A stretch of DNA of 5,240 bases. Origin: Chitinophagaceae bacterium. Its GTDB lineage: Bacteria > Bacteroidota > Bacteroidia > Chitinophagales > Chitinophagaceae. Every line of letters begins with the position of its first letter. Within the stretch, counting starts at the first letter, position 1. The stretch is taken from contig CANEWV010000152.1 of assembly GCA_947442905.1 (NCBI GenBank), positions 1-5,240 of the forward strand. Reading direction: 5' to 3'. Below are positions 1-5,240 of the stretch, piece by piece. The position numbers were made by a program, and so were the translations under genes. Below the pieces are notes generated by a model. It was not told where the DNA came from. It did not search any database and was given only the letters and a program-made list of their open reading frames with translations.

Positions 1-2
1 AA

Positions 3-164
3 TACAAAAGCATTCAAACCTTAGGTCTGCAATTAAAAGGAAACAACAATACAGAAATGAATTCAATGCTTCGTTTTGATAACGGCAATAGTTCATTTGT
101 ATTCCCTTACAAGTTTAAAGTAAAAGTGCCTAAGTTTAAGACACCTAGTCCTACTAATAATTAA
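3..164 (+). CDS. C-terminal end of an unrecognised protein (5' end outside window)
   Basis: An open frame enters from the left edge and runs 53 codons to a TAA at 162-164. The other two plus frames hit stops within about 80 bases. The visible tail is polar and rich in Asn, Lys and Thr. It has alternating hydrophobic and polar stretches that suggest beta strands (around FVFPYKFKVKV), and it ends in a Lys/Pro/Thr-rich tail. No catalytic motif, membrane segment or sorting signal can be seen. I do not recognise the family from this fragment, and no function is proposed. It converges on the minus-strand gene that ends at 194, leaving only 29 bp between the two stop codons. The reading frame is reasonably certain from its length and composition, but it is short, so a chance open frame cannot be fully excluded. 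Confidence 0.6.
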   Translation, partial: YKSIQTLGLQLKGNNNTEMNSMLRFDNGNSSFVFPYKFKVKVPKFKTPSPTNN

Positions 165-172
165 TTATTAGT
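153..172. repeat. 20-bp perfect AT-rich palindrome at a convergent gene junction
   Basis: The bases from 153 to 172 equal their own reverse complement (ACTAATAATT followed by AATTATTAGT). The palindrome includes the TAA stop of the plus-strand gene and lies between two converging genes. As RNA it could fold into an 8-bp AU-rich stem with a 4-nt loop on either strand, with no long T-tract on either side. It may help end transcription from both directions, but the stem is weak and AT-rich DNA makes such palindromes fairly often. Confidence 0.45.
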
Positions 173-193
173 TAGCTCTCCAGCTTTTTCCAA

Positions 194-838
194 TTACAAT
201 TTTATAGAATCATCTGCCGCAATAACTCGGTAATCTTTTGCGGGTATATCAAACCTTGATGCAGACACTGGATTGTATAAATTAATTTGCGTGGCTCTAA
301 AAACCGTTTTCTTGCCTGCTGCATCCTTCATTTCATAGCCTAGTACAAAACCAGGTATGTCTTTAAATAGATACTCATATTCTCTTACAGAAGGAATGAT
401 TGCGGATGTAAAATACACGATAACTTGAGTTTCATCTTTTAATTGCAACACCGCTTTTTTACAGGTGTAATCTAATATAGAAATAGAGTCGCCAGTGATT
501 TGCATTTGAACACTATCAAGGGACGCATTCACCTTTCGCCACTGCGTTAAACTTAATGGCGTCATGTATTTATCTTCTCCAAAAGAACGGAGAATGGTAG
601 CAGTTGAGGTTGTTTTGTTATAAATAGTTGTTTGCGAATAAGCAGGGGCCACAAGATCTATGCGGGCATTATTGCTTTTGATATATACCGTTTTTGTTGC
701 TTTCTGACGCATACTTGCATCAGGCGCATCTTGTGACTCAACTTTATACACCACTGTACACTCCGCTACTATTCGCTGCTGCGCAAAGGCCATATTAAAA
801 GCGAATAAAGAAAATAATATCGATACAAATATTTTCAA
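194..838 (-). CDS. Secreted GLPGLI/DUF4412-like protein, TTG start
   Basis: A 214-residue protein with a clear Sec signal peptide: Lys2, a hydrophobic core at residues 3-18 and a likely cut after AFA at 19, before QQ. There is no lipobox cysteine, so the mature protein is probably periplasmic. The body has the layout of Bacteroidota GLPGLI (TIGR01200) or DUF4412 proteins: a Tyr/Cys/Lys segment YTCKKAVL at 124-131, a VYFTSAIIP segment at 141-149, and FKDIPGFVLGYE at 158-169, where the family usually reads close to GLPGLI. The family's function is unknown. Cys27 and Cys126 could form a disulfide (inference). The start is TTG at 836-838. No ATG or GTG lies in frame back to the yidC stop codon, and the next ATG (residue 16) would remove the signal peptide. 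No Shine-Dalgarno sequence is present. The gene follows yidC by 48 bp, across a terminator. The secreted call is firm; the family call is moderate. Confidence 0.8.
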   Translation of the reverse strand: MKIFVSILFSLFAFNMAFAQQRIVAECTVVYKVESQDAPDASMRQKATKTVYIKSNNARIDLVAPAYSQTTIYNKTTSTATILRSFGEDKYMTPLSLTQWRKVNASLDSVQMQITGDSISILDYTCKKAVLQLKDETQVIVYFTSAIIPSVREYEYLFKDIPGFVLGYEMKDAAGKKTVFRATQINLYNPVSASRFDIPAKDYRVIAADDSIKL

Positions 839-850
839 ACTATAGGATTT

Positions 851-886
851 AAAAAAAGCCCTACTTACAACAGCAGGGCTTTTTAT
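851..886. terminator. Strong intrinsic terminator after yidC, probably bidirectional
   Basis: A hairpin with arms at 853-865 and 872-884 makes a 13-bp stem (one G-T wobble on the minus-strand RNA) around a 6-nt loop. Its core is AAAAAGCCCT paired with AGGGCTTTTT. On the minus strand it starts about 2 nt after the yidC stop codon and ends in seven T (857-851), which is the classic intrinsic form. On the plus strand the stem also runs into T-rich sequence (880-896), so it could block antisense transcription into yidC. Confidence 0.88.
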
Positions 887-2731
887 TTATTTTTTCTTTG
901 CCGTTCTATCTTTCAAGTCTTGCAATTTTTTCTGACTGTCTTGCATTTGTTCAAAACGAGATTGCCATTTACTTTTTGCTTTTGGCGTTTTTCGTTTTTC
1001 ATCCATCTGTGCTAAAATTTTATCGTGGTTGATGATATAATTTTGAATCACAAATTGAAGCCCAAGGGGCACTATGTTTGATACAGTATAGTACCAGGTT
1101 AATGCCGATGGTAGTCTATTAAAGATAAACAATAGCATGAACGGGAAAATATAAGGCATGTACTTAAGCGCAGGATTATCCTGTGTTGGCGTCATGCTCA
1201 TATTATAAATAGAAATTAAAAAACTAGTTAGTACCGCAGTAATGGTAAACAAACTGATATGATCGCCAAAACCTAATGGAATACTAAATGGAAGTGTAGC
1301 AATTACGTCATAGCTTGACAAATCCTTACTCCATAAAAAGGCCTGACCCCTTAACGCAATATGAGAATTAAAGAAACTATAGAGTGCAAAGAAAATGGGG
1401 ATCTGAAGTAGCGCTGGAATACATCCTCCTAAAGGATTTACGCCTGCCTCTCTAAACAATTTCATTTGCTCCATTGCAAACCCCTGTTGATCATCACCAA
1501 ATTTTTTCTTGATCGTATCAAGCTCAGGCTTTAACACTTTCATTTTAGCGCCACTCAAATAGCTGCTATAGGTTAAAGGAGAAGTTACGAGTCTGATAAA
1601 TAAAGTAAGCAACAATACAACCCAACCATAATTTGAAACAAAACCAGCAAAGAAATCAAATACTGGCATGATAATGTATTTGTTAATAGGGCGCACAAAA
1701 GAATACATGTCTCTTCCTAGATTCACAATGCGGTCCATTTCTGGTGCTTGCTTTTTAAGAATCTCAAAATCAGAAGGACCTGAAAACAATTGTAAGGCTA
1801 CTTTATTTGTTGCTGCTAACGGTAGTTTGATTTGTAAATTGGTTTCTGTTTTAGCAAGCTTTTTAGAACTATCTGTATAGCGAGACCAGTTTACAGCACC
1901 CGAAGTGAAACTATTTTTTGCAATAAGCGTGGTATTAAAAAACTGTTGCACCACACTCACCCACTGTACTGGCTTTTCAAATGTTTTTTCGTTATTCGCT
2001 GAAATATAATCAAACTCGTTTCCTTCAGAAAAACAAATATTAGACATCTGTCTTTCATACTCGGCTGTTCTTTCGAGTTGACTTGTTTCTGACAACCATT
2101 TAAAATTAAGTACACCAGCCGTTAATAATTGATTAGCTCCTACCAATTCAATATCCCAATCAAGTGCATATGAATTTGGATGTAGCGTATAGGTATGAAT
2201 AATGGATGTGCCAGTAGCAGATGCAATAACAAATTTGATTGAAGAAGATCCATCTGATGTTTTAGTAATGGCTGATGGCGTGAAGTACAATTCAGAAGTG
2301 AGCGCTGATTTATTATCTGCTGTATTTACAGCGTAACCCATTTGGTTTTGCTGACCCAAAACAACAGCTGCACTATCAGCTGTGGTATATTTTTTTAGCG
2401 TTACGCTTTTTACTTGACCACCCTTATTGGTTAATACAACACTGATTAATTCATTTTCGATTGTTAACGTTGTGTCTTTACCAAGTGCTGCCTCTGCAAA
2501 ATTTCCTGCAGTAGCAATTTTAGCAATCGAGTCTCTTTGTAAAGAATCAATTTTAGCAGCTACAACATCTTGCGGCTTTACAAGTTTGGCTTGCACTTTA
2601 GCAATAGAATCTTCTTGTTGCTTTTTGAAGGCAACCAAAGCAGTTTGTTGTTGATTGGCATACCAGAAATAAGAAAAAAACAAGATACCTAACAAAACAA
2701 ATCCTATGAGCGAATTCTTATCAGACTTCAT
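887..2731 (-). CDS. yidC: Membrane protein insertase YidC (Oxa1/Alb3 family)
   Basis: A 614-residue inner-membrane insertase, a usual length for Bacteroidota. It inserts membrane proteins alone or with the Sec translocon. In order: an N-terminal membrane anchor (about 8-24), a polar and partly coiled linker (32-75), the periplasmic P1 domain (about 85-340) and the conserved insertase domain (about 345-570). The insertase domain shows NYGWVVLLLTLFIRL with Arg380, which matches the groove arginine of the family (E. coli Arg366). It is followed by the cytoplasmic helical hairpin (about 390-430, KMKVLKPELDTIKKKFG), then NPLGGCIPALLQIPIFFAL (432-450) and further membrane helices around 490-510, 525-540 and 545-565. 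The tail after 570 is Lys/Arg-rich. The start is ATG at 2729-2731, with a -7 promoter element 19 bp upstream and no Shine-Dalgarno sequence. pyrG lies 72 bp upstream on the same strand, and a terminator follows directly. Confidence 0.97.
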   Translation of the reverse strand: MKSDKNSLIGFVLLGILFFSYFWYANQQQTALVAFKKQQEDSIAKVQAKLVKPQDVVAAKIDSLQRDSIAKIATAGNFAEAALGKDTTLTIENELISVVLTNKGGQVKSVTLKKYTTADSAAVVLGQQNQMGYAVNTADNKSALTSELYFTPSAITKTSDGSSSIKFVIASATGTSIIHTYTLHPNSYALDWDIELVGANQLLTAGVLNFKWLSETSQLERTAEYERQMSNICFSEGNEFDYISANNEKTFEKPVQWVSVVQQFFNTTLIAKNSFTSGAVNWSRYTDSSKKLAKTETNLQIKLPLAATNKVALQLFSGPSDFEILKKQAPEMDRIVNLGRDMYSFVRPINKYIIMPVFDFFAGFVSNYGWVVLLLTLFIRLVTSPLTYSSYLSGAKMKVLKPELDTIKKKFGDDQQGFAMEQMKLFREAGVNPLGGCIPALLQIPIFFALYSFFNSHIALRGQAFLWSKDLSSYDVIATLPFSIPLGFGDHISLFTITAVLTSFLISIYNMSMTPTQDNPALKYMPYIFPFMLLFIFNRLPSALTWYYTVSNIVPLGLQFVIQNYIINHDKILAQMDEKRKTPKAKSKWQSRFEQMQDSQKKLQDLKDRTAKKK

Positions 2732-2750
2732 ACGTGTATTTATTGAAGGG

Positions 2751-2758
2751 CAAAGGTA
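2751..2758 (-). promoter_or_regulatory. Bacteroidota -7 promoter element for yidC
   Basis: On the minus strand this reads TACCTTTG, an exact match to the Bacteroidota -7 consensus TAnnTTTG. It ends 19 bp before the yidC ATG, so the transcript would have a leader of only about 14 nt. No TTG or TTTG is found at the usual -33 distance in the pyrG-yidC gap, so the promoter rests on the -7 box alone. It suggests yidC can be transcribed independently of pyrG. Confidence 0.65.
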
Positions 2759-2803
2759 CTAGTTGAAACCTAGAATCATTGACCCCTCAGTTAAAAATTA
2801 AGG

Positions 2804-4423
2804 TTATTTAACCGCTTTAGAGGCTTGATAGAGCTTTGCAGCAGCCAAAAAGCTAACAAAAAGTGGCGCAGGTACTTCGGCAGTGCTCTTAAGCTCTGGG
2901 TGATACTGCACACCAATAAAGAAAGGATGGTTTGGAAGTTCCACAATTTCCACTAAACCAGTTTCAGGATTTTTACCACTCGCCACAAGTCCGGCTTTGA
3001 TAAACGCGTCATAATAATCATTGTTGAATTCATAACGGTGACGGTGACGCTCTGTGATTGAAGTAGCTCCATAAATTTTGTGTGCAAGTGTACCTGGTGT
3101 AATTTCACAAGGATATGCACCAAGGCGCATGGTTCCACCCATCATTTTAATTTTCTTTTGCTCTTCCATCATATTAATAACTGGACTAGACGTAGTCGCA
3201 TTCATTTCAGTTGAATGCGCATCCGCTAACCCAAGTACATTTCTTGCATATTCAATTACAGACATTTGCATACCTAAACAAATACCAAAAAATGGTAAAT
3301 TATTTTCTCTTGCATACTGCACAGCATGAATTTTTCCTTCGATACCTCTGTTACCAAACCCAGGTGCTACTAGTAACCCATCAAGGCCTTCTAATTTTTC
3401 AGCAACATTTTCCTGCGTCAAATGCTCGCTATGTACGTTCACTACTTTTACTTTAACCTCATTAGGCGCACCTGCATGAATAAAGCTTTCTAAAATAGAT
3501 TTGTAAGCATCTTGTAGTTCAATATATTTTCCAATCAATCCAATACGTAGTTCAGATTTTGGATGTTTTAATTTTTGTAAAAATCCATTCCACTTATCTA
3601 AATTAGGCGCACCGTATCCGTTGATATTTAATTTTTTCAAACAAATTAAGTCAAGCTTTTCACGCAGCATTAAAAGTGGCACTTCGTAAATGGTAGAAGC
3701 GTCCATAGCTTCAATAACAGCTTCTTGTTTTACGTTACAAAACAGTGCAATCTTTCTTTTGATATCGTCATTAAGCGGCTCTTCTGTTCTACAAACAATA
3801 ATATCCGGATGAACCCCTGTTTCACTCAGCATTTTCACACTGTGTTGCGTAGGCTTTGTCTTTAATTCTTTAGCAGCACGTAAATATGGAATAAGTGTAA
3901 GGTGCACTACCATTACATCTTCTTCTGGTAGCTCCCACTGCAATTGACGAACGGCTTCTATAAAAGGTAAACTTTCAATGTCACCAACGGTACCACCAAT
4001 TTCAGTTAAAATAATATCATACTTACCTGTTTCACCAAGTAGTTTCATGCGGTGCTTGATTTCATCGGTAATATGCGGCACTACTTGTACCGTTTTACCT
4101 AAAAAGTCACCAGCTCTTTCTTTATTAATAACGGTCTGATAAATACGACCAGTTGTTACGTTGTTTGCCTGTGTGGTATGAATATTTAAGAAACGTTCGT
4201 AGTGTCCTAAATCCAAATCCGTTTCTGCACCATCTTCGGTAACATAACACTCTCCATGTTCGTATGGATTTAAAGTTCCTGGATCCACATTGATGTAGGG
4301 ATCAAACTTTTGAATGGTTACTGTGAGTCCTCTAGACTGCAATAATTTTGCGAGCGATGCTGCAATGATTCCTTTTCCTAAGCTACTTGTAACGCCGCCC
4401 GTAACAAAAATGTACTTTGCCAT
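2804..4423 (-). CDS. pyrG: CTP synthase (glutamine-hydrolysing)
   Basis: A 539-residue cytosolic enzyme that turns UTP into CTP using ATP and glutamine, the last step of pyrimidine nucleotide synthesis. The length is typical and the protein looks intact. The synthetase domain (about 1-265) has the ATP loop [10 protein letters not shown] (9-18, Lys17), Asp71 and Glu141 for magnesium, [14 protein letters not shown] (141-154), and the KTKPTQHS nucleotide-binding segment (188-195). The class I glutamine amidotransferase domain (about 292-535) has the oxyanion-hole region APGFGNRG (353-360), the nucleophile Cys382 in FGICLGMQ, and the His508/Glu510 pair in QYHPE, which completes the triad. The RHRYEFN segment (461-467) is also conserved. 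The start is ATG at 4421-4423 and the protein opens [10 protein letters not shown], as the family does. No Shine-Dalgarno sequence is present. Its own promoter lies about 125 bp upstream, and the leader carries a terminator-like hairpin. Confidence 0.98.
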   Translation of the reverse strand: MAKYIFVTGGVTSSLGKGIIAASLAKLLQSRGLTVTIQKFDPYINVDPGTLNPYEHGECYVTEDGAETDLDLGHYERFLNIHTTQANNVTTGRIYQTVINKERAGDFLGKTVQVVPHITDEIKHRMKLLGETGKYDIILTEIGGTVGDIESLPFIEAVRQLQWELPEEDVMVVHLTLIPYLRAAKELKTKPTQHSVKMLSETGVHPDIIVCRTEEPLNDDIKRKIALFCNVKQEAVIEAMDASTIYEVPLLMLREKLDLICLKKLNINGYGAPNLDKWNGFLQKLKHPKSELRIGLIGKYIELQDAYKSILESFIHAGAPNEVKVKVVNVHSEHLTQENVAEKLEGLDGLLVAPGFGNRGIEGKIHAVQYARENNLPFFGICLGMQMSVIEYARNVLGLADAHSTEMNATTSSPVINMMEEQKKIKMMGGTMRLGAYPCEITPGTLAHKIYGATSITERHRHRYEFNNDYYDAFIKAGLVASGKNPETGLVEIVELPNHPFFIGVQYHPELKSTAEVPAPLFVSFLAAAKLYQASKAVK

Positions 4424-4444
4424 AAATTAAATTCATCTAGTTAT

Positions 4445-4481
4445 AAAAATAAAATGCACGCAATAGCAGGGCTATTGTGCA
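4445..4481 (-). terminator. Terminator-like hairpin in the pyrG leader (possible attenuator)
   Basis: On the minus strand the arms at 4481-4471 and 4467-4455 pair over 11 bp (TGCAC plus AATAGC with their complements). A 2-nt bulge (4460-4461) interrupts the stem, and a 3-nt loop (4470-4468) closes it. The stem is followed at once by TTTTATTTTT (4454-4445). This is the shape of an intrinsic terminator and it ends about 21 nt before the pyrG ATG. The best pyrG promoter lies upstream of it, so pyrG transcripts would pass through the hairpin. It could instead simply end hldD transcription. Confidence 0.6.
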
Positions 4482-4546
4482 GTCCATTTTTACATGGTTA
4501 AATTATTTTGACCTGATTTTAAAAGGGAAATTTATTAGAGGTCATA

Positions 4547-4577
4547 CAAACCTACATTAATTAAAAGGACCCGCAAA
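4547..4577 (-). promoter_or_regulatory. Bacteroidota -33/-7 promoter for pyrG
   Basis: On the minus strand TTTG (4577-4574) is followed after exactly 19 bp by TAGGTTTG (4554-4547). This matches the Bacteroidota promoter form TTTG, 19-21 bp, TAnnTTTG. Transcription would start near 4540-4543 and give a leader of about 115-120 nt before the pyrG ATG. No comparable box lies between the leader hairpin and the ATG. The intergenic region from 4424 to 4626 contains no other convincing gene. Confidence 0.72.
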
Positions 4578-4586
4578 GTGTTTGCG
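4572..4586. repeat. Inverted repeat over the pyrG -33 box
   Basis: CGCAAA and TTTGCG flank a 3-bp centre (GTG), giving a 15-bp imperfect palindrome that contains the -33 TTTG of the pyrG promoter. It could be an operator half-site pair. As RNA it would be a short hairpin about 40 nt after the hldD stop, followed by GGTCCTTTT on the minus strand, so a weak hldD terminator is an equally possible reading. Confidence 0.4.
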
Positions 4587-4626
4587 TCTTGAATCGAAAA
4601 AATAATTGAAAATGTGAATAAACAGG

Positions 4627-5240
4627 TTAATAAATAAGGCCATTTTGAAGGTAATGGGCCACATAATCCTGCACCCCTTCTTCAAGACTCGTAAAGCCTG
4701 TTTTGTAACCTGCTGACATTAACTTTTCCATGCTGGCTTCGGTAAAATATTGATAAGTGTCCCTGATGTCCATTGGCATGTCAATAAATTCGATATTTGG
4801 ATCTAAGGCAAGTCCCGCAAAAGTGGCTCTTACTAAATCTATGAAGCTTCTAGCCTCTCCGGTTCCTAAATTGTAAAGCCCATTGTGAGCAGCCTTCCAT
4901 TTTTTATCCAGCATCGATTCCAGCATCCAACCAATAACAGCCACCACGTCTTTCACGTAAATAAAATCACGAAGCTGCTCACCATCTTTGTAATCTGGTT
5001 TATGACTCTTAAATAGCTTTACTTTTCCGGTTTCTTTGATTTGGTTGAAGGCATGAAATATAACACTTGCCATTCGGCCCTTGTGGTATTCGCCCGGACC
5101 ATACACATTAAAGAATTTTAATCCTGTCCAATTTGCAGGCCCCTCAGTTTGGGTAAGCGCCCACTTGTCAAATTCGTTTTTACTTACACCGTAAGGGTTC
5201 AAAGGCTTGAGTGCTGCAACTGTGTCGTGCGCATCGTTGT
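4627..5240 (-). CDS. hldD: ADP-L-glycero-D-manno-heptose 6-epimerase, C-terminal part (5' end outside window)
   Basis: The last 203 codons of an extended short-chain dehydrogenase. The frame stays open to the right edge, so the true start lies outside the window; the TTG at 5200-5202 is an internal Leu in LNPYGVSK. The enzyme epimerises C6 of ADP-D-glycero-manno-heptose, using bound NADP, to give the heptose precursor of LPS inner core. Visible signs are the YxxxK motif in PYGVSK (Tyr codon 5191-5193), FFNVYGPGEYHKGRMAS, whose HKG lysine aligns with the second catalytic base (E. coli Lys178; 37 residues after the Tyr here, 38 in E. coli), LRDFIYVKDV, YNLGTGEARSF, and a C-terminal AGYKTGFTSLEEGVQDY. 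The N-terminal Rossmann GxxGxxG region is not in view. The family is usually about 310-330 residues, so roughly one third is missing. The gene ends 203 bp before the pyrG ATG. Confidence 0.93.
   Translation of the reverse strand, partial: NDAHDTVAALKPLNPYGVSKNEFDKWALTQTEGPANWTGLKFFNVYGPGEYHKGRMASVIFHAFNQIKETGKVKLFKSHKPDYKDGEQLRDFIYVKDVVAVIGWMLESMLDKKWKAAHNGLYNLGTGEARSFIDLVRATFAGLALDPNIEFIDMPMDIRDTYQYFTEASMEKLMSAGYKTGFTSLEEGVQDYVAHYLQNGLIY

Noticed and set aside
839..844. TATAGTTTG on the minus strand (around 836-844) as a -7 promoter box for the secreted-protein gene
   Set aside because: The spacer between TA and TTTG is 3 bases instead of 2, and the box overlaps the TTG start codon, so the transcript would start inside the coding region.
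1668..1880. Plus-strand open frames inside yidC and pyrG (1668-1880, 2427-2654, 3078-3329, 3211-3456)
   Set aside because: They lie opposite well-conserved coding sequence, show no recognisable protein features and are best explained as antisense shadows.
2759..2773. CTAG-N7-CTAG repeat just upstream of the yidC -7 box
   Set aside because: CTAG is self-complementary and only 4 bp long. There is no further symmetry to support an operator.
2802..2813. GGTTA/TAACC inverted repeat over the pyrG stop codon as a terminator
   Set aside because: The stem is only 4-5 bp, AT-rich, and the following T-run is broken. It is too weak to call.
2953..3138. Minus-strand 61-codon frame inside pyrG
   Set aside because: It is an out-of-frame shadow of the conserved glutaminase domain, which is intact in the main frame.
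4437..4487. 16-codon open frame in the pyrG leader as a gene
   Set aside because: It is very short, has no ribosome-binding signal and overlaps the hairpin. It is mentioned only as a possible part of an attenuation mechanism.
1..5240. A previously undescribed multi-gene system
   Set aside because: The three identified large genes are housekeeping families with intact motifs. No defence, mobile, toxin-antitoxin or biosynthetic cluster signs are present on either strand.

Overview
The window looks like ordinary chromosomal core DNA from a member of the Bacteroidota. Three things point there. The promoters fit the Bacteroidota pattern (TAnnTTTG at -7, once with TTTG at -33). The gene starts lack Shine-Dalgarno sequences and sit in AT-rich leaders. 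The coding content also fits: a long Gram-negative type YidC with a large periplasmic domain, a secreted GLPGLI/DUF4412-like protein, and an LPS-heptose epimerase. A finer placement (for example Chitinophagales) is only a guess.

Layout from left to right. Positions 3-164 (+) hold the last 53 codons of an unrecognised protein. It converges on a minus-strand gene at 194-838 for a small secreted protein, and a 20-bp AT-rich perfect palindrome lies at the junction. The remaining genes are all on the minus strand, so they are transcribed from right to left: hldD (partial, running off the right edge, ending at 4627), pyrG (4423-2804), yidC (2731-887), then the secreted-protein gene. A strong hairpin terminator fills the 48-bp gap between yidC and the secreted-protein gene.

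The genes share a direction but the signals suggest separate transcription units. yidC has its own -7 element 19 bp before its ATG. pyrG has a well-formed -33/-7 promoter more than 120 bp upstream of its ATG, so its mRNA would carry a leader of roughly 115-120 nt. That leader contains a hairpin followed by a T-rich run, which looks like an intrinsic terminator placed before pyrG. This possible attenuator is the most interesting point in the window. PyrG makes CTP, YidC inserts inner-membrane proteins, and HldD finishes the ADP-heptose precursor for LPS core. They are housekeeping neighbours rather than a single pathway. I see no mobile element, CRISPR array, tRNA, rRNA or novel multi-gene system here.
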